From NCBI GenBank assembly GCA_028829895.1, contig CM054181.1, positions 995,501 to 1,059,500 of the forward strand: a DNA stretch of 64,000 nucleotides. Direction: 5' to 3'. The notes beneath the pieces were generated by a model. That model was not told where the DNA came from and did not search any database. It was given only the letters and a program-made list of their open reading frames with translations. The position numbers and the translations under genes are program-made. This stretch comes from Sinotaia quadrata (Eukaryota; Mollusca; Gastropoda; Architaenioglossa; Viviparidae). Shown one piece after another: positions 9,193-22,100 of the stretch (the stretch's first letter is position 1; each line of letters starts with the position of its first letter).

Positions 9193-11835
9193 TAAAAAAA
9201 AAATTTAATCACACACTCACACCATATCAAATATGACCGCAAACACAGACAGGGTAGTAAAGAGTCACACACACACACACTATCCCATCATATTTTAATT
9301 TTTTTTTGTTTTTTTTCATACATTTATCCATCCACACCTATATTTAATATTAAAAAAATAAAAAATAATACTAAAAAAATAATACTAACAATCACACCTT
9401 CAAAAAGAACAAATATAGCACAGAAGCAGACAGGAAAACACTCATTCAATTACAATCCACACTCACCTGCAACCAACACCCCCTCCCCCAATAAGAGGCA
9501 GGTTTTACCGTAAAAAATAATTCCTCCAGCGCTCTTCTGTCTTCAGCTAGCCACTTCTCCACATGACAACTGCTCCATGAGTCTACCACCACCAAGCTCC
9601 TGCACCTGCCTCCCAACCACTACAAGCATGAAGTTCAATTCCACCTCCAAGCAGCCACCCTCACCCCTCTCCAGAAACAAGTGAGGAGAGGAAGACTCTC
9701 CAGAGGACCACCAAAGCTCATCCCCTGGAGAGAGCCAGTGGAAAAAACAAAACAAAACATGTAATTGAGTGTTGTGACACTTGCATACTATATTGTGACA
9801 ACAAGAAAAGTATGTATAACTAAACATGGAAAATACAGGTACATGTTTATTTTTTTGTTGTTTTTTTTTAAACATAATTCAGACCACTTTAAATAGGGAA
9901 TTTCTGTTCTTAAAATAATGTAAATAGGGAATTTCTGTTTTTAAAATAATGTAAATAGGGGTAGCAGGAGATTAGGTGCAGCAAATTTGAGAAATGTGTG
10001 GTCTGTTGATGTAATCCTTATAACTGTATTGAATTTTTATATAAAGTTTCATTAAAAAAATTAGATTAGGGAAACATAATGACCATCTGTAACATGCAGA
10101 TATATTGTGAGGTTTGCAAAATTTAGCAAACAGGAACTAATAATGCAATGAGTGCAATGTCCTCTTTATATTTTTATAATAACTTTTATATAATATAATA
10201 TATAATAATATTTTATAAGAATAACTTGTTCACAATTCAGTCTAAAATGATATGAGTGCAGAGCAGTGATATATATATATATATATTCATTGCTATATAT
10301 ATGATTCTGCTGCTCATCGTTCATTTGCAATTCCACCTTTCATGGTTTGTGTCATTCTTGTCTTAAATGATTTCAGTCTGTCTGAAAGCTTTAGAAACTC
10401 TGCATGAAAATATACCATGATTTACAATCTTAAAACAAATATTGACTTTGAAAATCTGCATGAAAATATACCATGATTTACAATCTTAAAACAAATATTA
10501 ACTTTGAAAAGCACAATGATATAAAATAATCTATTATATTTATATATGTATTTCAGACTTAACATGGTCACTGTTAATTGTTTCTTTAATACATCTCTAT
10601 ATACAGATTTAGTGGTAATGTAATTTTTCTAAATTGAATTATAATGATAATGTATGTATTAAATTATATTGCTAGTAAAACTTTTCCTTAATCAGTTAAT
10701 GTCACCGACAAAAAAAGAGTTATAAATTATACAGTAGTAATCTTTTATAAAATTATTCTTGAACAAATCTTGCCAGTAGCTGACATGAATATTCTATTGT
10801 CTTTCTGTTTTAGATCTTACTTAATTGTTTTTTTATATGCAGATATGCATCATTCTTAATCCTAAGAGTAATAAAAGGATATGTGACTGCATATGAAACA
10901 CAGGGAGCAATTTCAAGTGTAATCTTTGCTGCAATCCACAAAATGTATCTAAACAATACCTTAAACTAGTTAAAGGGGTGATTAACCTAACCTTTTCTTC
11001 TCTTTACAACATCACCAACAACAAATGCAGTTATGCGATGTCTCCATAACTTGTGCCACTTCAGATCTTTTGATTGTAGTCTGCAGACTTTTCTATTTCA
11101 ACAGACTCTTGTGGAGTAACCGGAGTAAAATATTCAAATCACTTTTTTAGTTTTTAAATGAATTGCATATTAATACAACTTGGAGTAGCCATGTGTTGTT
11201 GTTGTTGTTTTTTTAGACAAAAGTTTTTGTATACAGAATCCTTGTGATATTTTTATTACTTACAAAATAGAGTTACTCAAGCTTGTTTTGCAATAAAAAA
11301 TTTAATATTTTAAATAATATATATATATATATTATATATTACACTTTCTATTGTTTTTTATAGTCATTTTATAGAATACAAACCTTGAATGACAGAAAGT
11401 GCATTTTTATCTTAGTATAAATATGGGATCTCCTCATGCATAAAGTGTTTCACAGCTAGTTCTGGAAATGTCTCTGCTTCAATAATGTTGATGAGTCCTC
11501 ATAATTAGTTATCATAATTAAATTAGTGTCCACCAAAGGAACCTCAAATATGCTTATACAAGTTATAGCAAAATACATCATTGCTGTAGAGAAAATAACT
11601 AAATAATATTGTGAATCTACATGTTTTAAAAAAATGGTTTCTTACTCTTACTTTTCTTAGTCTATCATTTTAAATATTTTTTACTAAACTGCATTTGGAT
11701 AAAAGGAAATTGTAAATGCAATATAATTACAATGTTTACTTAAAGCTTATTCAGTTCAAAATAATATTTCCACGGACTGTCTGTATTGTGGCCTAAAAAC
11801 TCTGAATGTTATTTCATCACACACATGTCCTTTAA
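9193..11835. other. Non-coding stretch, LINE tail and duplications
   Basis: The A/C-rich 3' tail of the LINE runs to about 9500. A more GC-rich, unrecognised block follows at 9540-9730. Small direct repeats are a 34-bp unit twice at 9886-9960 and a ~56-bp unit twice at 10394-10510. (AT)n runs sit near 10270 and 11318. I found no convincing exon. Confidence 0.5.
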
Positions 11836-11848
11836 TACTTGCTCCAAG

Positions 11849-12096
11849 AGGAATGTGCCAAGTTTGAGGAAGAGATGTTTTTGCAATACCCTACAACAGT
11901 ACAAGTACAACAAGAACAAGTAGGACTGAAACTGACCAATACGGTAAGATTAGCAGAAAACAGAATGGAATGGAGGAAACTTGTTGTCAGGTCAAAATCG
12001 AATGAATCCATAAATTTAAATGAATTGGAAACGACAACGTTATCAAAAATTAGTTTACAACTAAACAAGATAGAAATCACATACCAGGAACATTGA
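11849..12096 (+). CDS. Possible last exon, coiled-coil protein
   Basis: An open frame of about 83 codons runs from near 11837 to a TGA at 12094-12096. The stop overlaps an AATAAA polyadenylation signal. The peptide is charged and helical (EECAKFEEEMFLQYP, then LAENRMEWRKLVV, then NLNELETTTLSKISLQLNKI), the composition of a coiled-coil C-terminus. The frame is closed by a stop at 11833, so if spliced the exon would begin at an AG near 11848-11850; the pyrimidine tract there is weak. I do not recognise the protein and did not find its upstream exons. It ends about 330 bp before the RNF17-like start. It could be a pseudogene or chance. Confidence 0.45.
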
Positions 12097-12429
12097 ATAA
12101 ATATTTTTCTGAGAAATATTTACATCCTCTCTCCTGTTCCTTCCTGCCCGAGCTTGAACGCATTTTCCACTAAAGAATTCAACATCTCCAAGCTATATCT
12201 GAGGTATACAGTTTAAGCTTTCACAAGAAAATCTCTTAGGACAGCACGACGCGGCCACTTCGGCCACAATGTAAACATCGACACAGGAAGTTCACCCACC
12301 TCCATGTACGAACCGCGCAATATTTCAAGCAAACTAATTCGAAAAGGTCCGTTGGTCACTGATTTCTGATAGACATTGTGGAATTTCCTCAAAGCATTCA
12401 TTTAGCTAAATATTTTTAAAAGTATTAAT
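12097..12429 (+). promoter_or_regulatory. CpG-containing promoter-like region
   Basis: At least ten CpG lie between 12,150 and 12,360 (for example acgacgcggcc, gtacgaaccgcg), in sharp contrast to the CpG-poor flanks. It lies just before the first coding exon of the RNF17-like gene. An in-frame TAG at 12403-12405 precedes the ATG at 12430. No TATA box is obvious. The 5' UTR and transcription start probably lie here. Confidence 0.5.
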
Positions 12430-12631
12430 ATGATAACACTTCAGGAATTAATTTCTCTTATTGATGAGGTTGCTTTGTTAGTTTTCCCCATGAATACACA
12501 CACTGTTCCGTTCCATACTTTGAAACTAATCGAAGAAGCGAAACCGGAGATAGCAATTGCAACACTAAAACACACCATGAAAACTCCAGCGTGCCCCCGA
12601 TGTAATAACCGGTACACGCTAAAATACAAAG
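12430..12631 (+). CDS. RNF17: Exon 1: N-terminus and first RING Cys pair
   Basis: Residues 1-67 plus one base, beginning MITLQELISL. It ends with CPRCNNRYTLKYK, which supplies the first Zn pair C55/C58. The donor is aaag|gtttgt, phase 1. The ATG has an A at -3. The first 54 residues are not recognised. The next intron (12632-15899) is AT-rich, with a (GC/AC)n microsatellite at 13105-13140 and a GGT run at 14823-14841. Confidence 0.85.
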
Positions 12632-13109
12632 GTTTGTAATATACTTTGTATTTTCAGAAACAATTAGCGCATATTGTTGAATAAAATACGAGTATTAATT
12701 CTACAACCTAAGCAAATGAGTAAATAATATATAAATCCATTAGAGTTGCAATGCAAAATAGATCCATCTATTTTTTAATAAATATTTTTATTTTTAATTA
12801 GAAAAAGTTTGTAGCCTACGTTTAAAATCAATCGCAATAACAGAAACATATAATACAATATAAATTCCAGGGTTACCATTAAATAAGTTATACAATCAGT
12901 TACATGCACATTTATTATTATTTTTGTTTGTACAAATTGTAGAGTTTCACTAGGCTTTATTTTTATAAAACAGCCTTAATACTATAGTTATAAATATAAG
13001 TTAATTAAAGTATTTGTAATTTTTAAGACTCGTAGTTGACTTGTCATAATCTTTTGAAGTTGATGTTAGCTATAAACTATTTATTACTGAGAACTCTCTC
13101 AAATGCGCG

Positions 13110-13140
<31 letters not shown>

Positions 13141-16100
13141 GAAAAAATGACGAAAAGCAGCTAGTAAAAGTAGTATGGTTAGAACCTTTTCCCGTAACCA
13201 GTGCTTCTCTCCAAGATATTGCTGATTATAAAAATTTATAGGTTTTGGATATGAAACTAAGAAAAATTCCTTACTATTATATTAGCCTCTCAGTTTGCCA
13301 CTGTAGTAATTTTTCTTGCTAAATAAGAATATTGAGAGCTAAACTTGGCCATTAAAACTATTATTATTATCAGAAAATAATGTAAAGTAGCCTAACTTAC
13401 TAGTAAAGTCTTCATTAGCTTCTTAAGTGTGTTTAGTTCTTTAGAAAAATTTAATAATAGACTTATTTTGCACTTCAGAGACAACCACATTGAGTTCAAA
13501 CTCTGACGATGCCTGGAAAATTCTAGTTTTAACTTGACTTGAACATTAAGAACCATTTCAGAGATAATGAATAGAAAGATTAAATATTTACACAGAATTA
13601 TGATGTAAGCTGTCCAGTTACTTATACAGAGATAAAACATTTAAAGTTGAGCTTTGACATTTTTTTTTTATTTTATCACCAATATTGTATTTGACAAAAT
13701 TAATTTGTACTGCACACCATAGATTATAAATATAATTCAGATTGAATTACAACAATGAGTAGCATTTTGTCAGAATTCAGTTCATAGATTGTTTAGCATA
13801 ACATAGTTTATTTGGATAAGTTCAGTAGTTATGTCTTGTTTGGAAATTAAAAAAAATACACAAATATAATCTTCAAATCCCATCACGAAACATGCTCATC
13901 AGAGCACACCATTGACCTTTCAGTCCATAATTGGAGGGTTTCAATACTGTTGTAGTGTACTATATGTATAGGAAATTAAATACTTCTTGAATCATTAGCA
14001 ATTGGTGTTAGCTATATTACTAAGTATTAGTATAATATTATAATATTAATAATGAAAATACTGTACCTACCATATATAATTTAGTATTAAAATGCAGGTT
14101 AAAAATAAAATAAATACAATATACAATAAAACATATGAACTTGTTTCATTTGTTATCAAAATATTTTCATTCGAGCTTTAAAATACACCATAATTATAAT
14201 TTTTGTTTACCATATTAGTTAAAAATAAGTTATAAATATAATGCATTCAATTCCAACAGAGGGAAGCACAAAATATTTTTCTATTTCTCTGTGCAATATA
14301 GAATGAAAATATCTTCAGAGAAAAAGAAATAATGCACAATAACAGCATAATCAGTGAATGCATGCTCATACATATAATTATAAATAGAACTTTGCATAAT
14401 GGAGCATAGTCAGGCTATGTAGTAAGTACTCTATCACCAACTTAAGTGCAGTTGTATTATACTGAAGATTTGTTTATGAGATTTCAGTATTGTGTTAATA
14501 GTTTTTCCTCCACTTAGTACTACTACTTAGTTACTACTACTAAGCACTGTATGAAATGCTCTGTTTGCAATTGTTATTAATTCATATAATTTTTTGCCTT
14601 TGTAATTTATTAAGTATTTAGTTTAATTATTTAATAAAGTATGTCTTTTATTTAAAAAGTCATAGTCACAGATTTTATTTACTTTGTTGCATAGCTAATT
14701 ATTTATCATCTTATTATACTTTATCACATTCACTGGTTTTTCTTTAATCATTTCATCAAGTAGTTTTCTTGTAAGTCTTTATTTCTTTTTAAAATTAATT
14801 TTATATAAAATTATCTGGTAGAGGTGGTGGTGGTGGTGGTGATTAGTGATTTGTTCTTAACATTTCTAAACCTATGTATAATAGGAATGTGAAAATACAG
14901 ACCATATATCTATGTCTAGCTAATCTTTCTGTTGGGCTTGCAAGTTATCCTGGCAGTGATTTGTTGGTTCTAAACTTCTATAGTTTTGGATAAATAAAGG
15001 AAAACTGTAAAGTCATTGATGTCGTCATGAATTATTTTATTAAATGTCACTTTTGTCAGTACAATGCAACTTGTAAGTGTAAAATTGAACTAAAAAGAGT
15101 TTTCCTGAAGGAATAGGAATTTATTAGCTATTGATTATCATGTGTTTAAGAAAGAGTGAACACATGCTCAACAAAGAAAGAATGAACATAGCAAGGAAAA
15201 AACCACTTTCAATATATTTTGAGAGCATACAGTTATGTAATGTTAATATACATATACCATGAATTGTATGTGTTGTTGCTTTTTCAGACAAGTTTGATAA
15301 ATACCAATTTTAAGAGTGGGTACAAGTTTGAGTAGGGGTGGCATCAGTTTTATTATTAAAATTGTGCAGTGTTCACATTATGACTGTCTCTGCAACTAAT
15401 GACAACTAATGTGTGGAGGAGTATCTTCAAAATAAACTATTGCCCACTTCTGGTTCAAAGCCTCTAAATATAGACTGAAACTCTATCAAGCCACCTGCAT
15501 TAATTTTATATTGTGAACATTTTTTATGTTACATTTTTTCAGTAAATGATAAACTAATGATATTCTATTAATTTCTACTGCAGAGCTGTGGAAGCATTTT
15601 GTATTAGGTATATTTGTGGTTTAGAGGTTATTTGTTGGAAGCATTTTGTATTAAGGTATATTTGTGGTTTAGAGGTTATTTATTGGAAGCATTTTGTATT
15701 AGGTATATTTGTGGTTTAGAGGTTATTTGTTGGAAGTGTTTTGATTCCAATAAGACTAATACTAAAATTATACTGCTACATGACAGGGTATTCTGCAATA
15801 ATGAAACATTAACATTATTTGCACAATTATATTTTTGTTATATTTTGATTATTGCAGTAATATATTTGTAAATATGTACATGCTTTCTTTTTTACACAGA
15901 GTATGGACGATATGGCAGACAGCCACTGTTACTTCGATGTGGTCATACATTTTGTGAAACCTGTTTGCAAAAATTACCACGTACAAATGAAGCCATTAGT
16001 TGCCCATCATGTCAGGTGTGCAGAAGGATGTTATTTTGATTCTTTCGATTTTCCATGCCTGGCAATTCTGCAAGTTAGCATTGATGTCCGTTGCTATTGC

Positions 16101-19100
16101 TCATGTGGCTGCTTGTATGAAAGCAAATATGGGAATTTGTAATCACAATACTGTATTGGGTTTATTTAAAAGTATTTTTTCTGGTTAATTCATTAAAATG
16201 TCTGCAAGTTATTTTGTGTTTGTAGTCATGTGTAGTTTGGCTCCCCATTGCTAGTAAAAGATAGAGAAAAATAACTCTTACTCTAGAAAAAAAAGTGATA
16301 ATGCAGTGAAACCTCACTATAAGGCGATAATTGGGGTCCATAAAATCGGATTGCGTTAATAGCTGGGTTGTGTGGGGGTTTACAATATTTAAAAAAAAAT
16401 TTTTCCAGTCTTTATACATATGTTTGTATTGTGTGTGTGCGTGCATGCATGTATGAAAAACATTAATTTACATTAATCCTTTCACTATCTATGCATTTTG
16501 AAAATATTGGAAAATGGTTCTTAAATTGCTTTATATTACGATGACTTTATTTAAAATAAAATGGAAAACTAAACTGAGGAATTCTTAAGTTGCACTAAAT
16601 TGACACCTGAATTAATTCTAAAACTAGTAAAAGATTTAAAATATGTACAAAAAATAAGCTAAAATTATGCCCTCTTGTTAGAGTTACATAATTTGTGAGA
16701 ATTGTGGTGAAGGGGTTAATTAACTTTCCTTTTTTTGTTTAAAATATTTTTTTTAAATGGTGCAAAATATTATATTTTCTCTCTATCAATTTATCTGTTT
16801 ATTTTATATTCAGCTATCAACTAAAGTTGGATCAGGTCATGACCTTCACAAACTTCTCAGCCTTGACATCTACACTGTAGGGCTCTTATATGCCAGAAAT
16901 ATTGATCTTGATCTGTAAGCATTTTAAAATTACTTTCATGTTTTATCTTATACTAAATATACTTTTCTGTGGCTTTTATCTAGCATAGAAGTACTGTGCA
17001 CTAAATATACTTTTCTGTGGCTTTTATCTAACTTCTTACTATGCACTAAATATAATTTTCTGTGGCTTTTATCTAACTTAGAAGTACTGTGCACTGTGAA
17101 CAAGGGAAGTTGCATGATTTAAAAGTGTTACAGTTTTACTGTTAGCCATTTTCTGGTTATGTGTGTGTGTATGCTGTCATCATTGGTTTTATTATTATTA
17201 ATAATTGAGAACAGTAAGAAAATGCTATGATCTTGAAACACAACTTATGAATGACATGATTTTTGGTTTTTACATTGGCATATAATTTATTCTTTCTGTA
17301 ATACTATCTAATAATTACTTTGTGAGATATTTTTTCCTCATTGTTTCAATGCATGTCTCAGTGTCCTTGGGTTAGCCACTGCTCAGTGTCCTTGGGTAGC
17401 CACTACTCAATGAAGAAAGTTCCTATACCATTGATATTTGTCAGTTTTACTGATTCAAAAGATACTGACTTTGTGTTGAAACAGAAACTCCAAAAGCTTT
17501 ACATTAATTTACACATAAAATACACAAAGTGCTCATTCATACTACTTCAGCATAAAACCAAAAACAAAATGACTTCAGATGTCAAATTAAAGTGTCTAAT
17601 AAATAAGTTTATTATAAAAGAGAAATATAACATGAATTTACATATGTACAGTTGCATAAATAATAACACTTAAGAGATTGTACTTTCTGTTAAGCTGGGG
17701 TGTTTTTGTTTTTTTTAGCATATTTTGAGAACCCTCTTGAAAATGACCATTATTTCTTTGTATTATTTGTTCAAAAAACAGCAGATTCCAGGTAGATGGA
17801 CCCTGATAAGCAAATAAACATTGGCCATTTGTCTTACTTTGTTGACATTGTGAGTGTCTGATAAGCAAATAAACATTGGCCATTTGTCTTACTGCCGACA
17901 TTGTGAGTGTCTGATAAGCAAATAAACATTGACCATTTGTCTTACTTTGTTGACATTGTGAGTGTCTGATAAGCAAATAAACATTGACCATTTGTCTTAC
18001 TTTGTTGACATTGTGAGTGTCTGATAAGCAAATAAACATTGACCATTTGTCTTACTGCCGATATTGTGAGTGTCTGATAAGCACAAACTTTTACTTAGTT
18101 TTTATATAGTGTTTATAATTTTAAAATAATACATATAATGTACACATATTATTTTGTTTCATCTGATATGTAAACCATACTCAAACTGCTCATTATACAT
18201 TATGTGGACTATTTTAAAAGATGGATTAAAACAGTGAATTTGATCAATAAATTCATTACAAAATAATGAATTTACTTGTTTAAAATAATTAAACAGTAAT
18301 CAAGCAGCATTTATTTTTTATGTGGTTGAAATTATTATAAACCATTAGTCTGAAAATTTATTCTAGGGTCTTCAAAAAGTTAAGGAAAAGTCATGGAAAT
18401 ATTATTTTTAGAACTTTGTGGAAAGTTGGTCAGATTTCATAAATAAAAGATGTTAAATTTGTTGATCATTCATTTAATTATTTTTACATGTATTTGAAAT
18501 CAGAGAATCGTATTAAGATCAAAATCTTTGTTGGTGTGTTGTTTTCATGCCTTACAGGATTAATATCAACGTAGTAGCATCTTAAGGCAGCAGTGTTTTT
18601 ATAACAAACCAAAGAACATTGTAAGGAACAGAACATTGGATGAAAGGGGATTCATTGCTTTACAAATCATTAACAGTTTTCAGTGAACAAGTTAGACTGT
18701 CATAATTTTGATTTAATTTAAGATGTGTTTTATTGTGTAGTTTGTAACTGCAGAGAGCAAAATATCTGAGCAGAAACTTCTTTTTAAGCACCAAATGCAC
18801 ACACATATGAAACACCACAATTTTTATTCCTCATTCTGCCTAGTTTTTAAAGAGTCATTCCTGACACTTTGACTTCACAATTTTAAATATGTACAGAAAA
18901 TTTGTATACCTATATTTTAATTTGAATAATTGAAAGCTCTCACTACAGAAAACAGCAGTAGTTGACCACATATACTTGAATATCATTCAGTATCAGATAC
19001 ATCACTTTTTTCAAACTAGACAATAGTATATGCTGATGACCAAACTCCCCTTCAGTTAATGCTGAATCTTTCAGTCATATTCACTTTTGCCATTTCTCTG

Positions 19101-22100
19101 TGTGAAATTTAACAATATAAAGGTCTTCTTTCTTAATTGAACAGGACATGGCAGTTTTAGTAAGCTGAATCTATGCCTTGTTTTTATTTTTATTATGTTG
19201 ATGTCACATGCTTCATAATACGAGGGAAAATATAAATGGTTTTGCATCAGCTTTCATTAGATACTGTAGCGCACTATAAGATACATTTGAACATGTGTAC
19301 CGTTCCCTATTGAAGTAGATAGGTAGTGTATTAGTAGTGCTGTTTAATTTTAAAATTATGTTTAAATTGAATGTAATCTAATGAAATGTAAATTGTAATG
19401 CTATTTTTTAATTTGTAAAATATGTGGTATTATTCATACAGCCAAAAATAAATAATAAAATAAATAAACCAGAAATAAAAAGTGTGAAATTCATTTCATA
19501 TCTGCTTTTTAGTCTGGTTGACAAAATTGCTGATGATGGCCACAAGGGAAACAAGAAAAAATATACACAAAACAGTACATGCTCAAAGGCAGGTAAGTAC
19601 AGTATTTCTATATAAATCCAGATTTAAATGATTTTTCAGGGTGTATATAGTTGTTTCTTAACAATGCTCAGCATGCATACATACATACATGCATCATGCA
19701 TATATATTATATATATTTCTTGGGCATTTGTACAGATTTTGTGAATGTATATTATGAAATTGTATTCTCTCTGTAAGTTATAGTTCGCACCATACTTATC
19801 TGTGACGCTAACACCAACATAGTTAATAGTTAAGATTATATTATGTAATTTGTATTCTCTCTGTAAGTTATAGTTCTCAGCAATACTTATCTGTGACGCT
19901 AACACTACATAGTTAATTATTATTAATTTATCATCCATAACTAATTACAAGCGATGAGAATCGTCATTTATGTTATTAATAATTCTCCAGACGACACCAC
20001 TCATCTCGCTCACTTGGCAGATATGCTGTAAATGTTTTCTCTCTTCCACAACATTAAAGACAAACATTTACCATCACACAATATTTCCTTTGGTGGAAAA
20101 CTTCTTACCAAAGGAGAAGATAAATCCATCTTTTACTATATTTAGCAAGCTCTCATCCACCCACTTTCTCCAACGTATGGTTATCAATATGTGTAAGAAG
20201 GTACATAAATTTATTAAATTGGCAATCAAAAATACATATAGCAAATACAATGACAACATTACTTGACATCAATATTTCCATGAACCACATTTGAATAATT
20301 TCAATATTTGTACAGTCTTATATCCTAAAATGATTCAACAGATTAGTGTCAATATATATCACAAGATAGTTCTTATCAGAGAACAGAAATGGAGTATTAG
20401 AGATTATAGAAATAATAGTTTATACATAACTTTGTCTAGGCGAAGCTGAAATAGTCTCTCACGCACTTTTGTAACAAGACACATTTATTTTCAAGGGTAT
20501 TGTCAGTTTCAAGTGTTTCTGTTTATTCTGCTATTCTCTTGAGGCTAATCTGGATGCTCTGCCATGTTAGCTCCCTCAAGCAGAATAACAATTGTAGCAT
20601 TTCCAGTAATTTCTTTGTACCAGAAATTCCATGATGTAGTCAGCATACTTTGCCACCATGCATCAACAGAGTGCTGTGTATCCTTACACTTACCACTGGG
20701 GTAGAAACTTCTCAAGTCTACCATGGTCATAGCAGTTTATAAATCAGTAAACCAGGAGATTAAGCTAAAAACTAAAAAGGCTGCTTCTTCCCTGTAAAAT
20801 ATAATCAGGGAATAAATGCTAAGTTTCCAGTTTATTCACCTCTACATTCTTTCTTATATTCAAGTCTCAACTTAAAATTTCCCGCATCAGTATTTATTAG
20901 CTTGATATACGCATACAGCATAATAAATACAATATAACAATTTTATGAACAGGCTCACTAGAAATAATGTCAAATATTTAGCATGCTACATACAAGCATC
21001 ATAGTTTACAATTTGTAGAAATAATAGTCTACTCACAAAATATATCCCTAAATGAAATGCAAAAACAACATATCAGTAGCAAAATGCATGAAATATTTCT
21101 GAGTCCATTCTCTCTCAATCAGAACTTACCATTAAGTTAACCATGACCAGACTCTGCCACTCCAACTTCAAAGTGATTAGAAAATAAATTCTTCACAGCA
21201 GATAAACTTTTGATCTCAGCCTATTGGCTGGTCTCGTTCTTGTAAATCTTAACCATTGGATAATAAAAACTACTCATCCTCCTGAAACCGGTTTAGATTA
21301 CATCAGCAAGTCTAGCACATTCTTTACCTGAGTTGTTTACTTTCAACTTTGACACTTCAAAATATCAGCACAAGCAGTGCCCAGGGTCAGGTCACTTTGA
21401 CATTTAATAATTTATATAACAGTTAATTTAAGGAATAGGGATAGGCAGATTTACTCTGCCACATTACCATTATGCATTGAGCAGTTGTAGAAAGATTAAT
21501 TTAGCTTCTGTTTTTCAGGAACCAGCTGTGGTGAGTGCAAAATGACTGCTGCTACCTGTCAGTGTGTTCAGTGTGACTGTGTCCTGTGTCAGCCATGTTT
21601 TGACAGAGTGAGTGCTAATGATAAGTTCAAGGTTGAATCCTAGCTATAGTTGACTCTTGATTATCTGGGGACCATCACATTAACAGGTTTGAAGATTATT
21701 TATATTGCTAGGGTGGAATACTTCTGAAATAAAACGCATAAGCATTGAAACAGACGCTGGGATAACAGTACACAAAACTTTACTAACATTGCCGTAACTG
21801 TGCATGTATTCAAGAACTAATATAATGGATATAAAGTGAATAACATAAAAATGATATGGGTGAAAGAGCAAAATGTTAAATACAAATGTCATCTTGTGTA
21901 TAGTTAAGCTATGTGACACTGCTCTTGATGCAAGACTCATTTTTGGATGGCTGACTGTCATCTCCACTTACGTCATTTTACTTGGAAAGTATTTCCTGTA
22001 TGTTTTAATTGATGCTGAAAATTGGTTACAGGCTACAAATACATTCATTTGTTGTTAGCTTTATTCTTGATTTTTTTTTATTAGTCATGCTACCCCACAA

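Noticed and set aside
9543..9875. 110-residue minus-strand frame
   Set aside because: Biased composition and no recognised motif. It overlaps the sequence following a LINE tail.
10838..10976. Open stretch after a good acceptor (tatatgcag) near 10,840
   Set aside because: It is short, has no family match, and its phase does not fit the THAP donor upstream or the 11,849 exon in any way I could confirm.
16162..16446. 94-residue minus-strand frame
   Set aside because: It covers intron sequence and a MITE half on the antisense strand, with no domain.
17638..18039. 133-residue minus-strand open frame
   Set aside because: It is a frame through the 55-bp minisatellite, with repeated peptide only.
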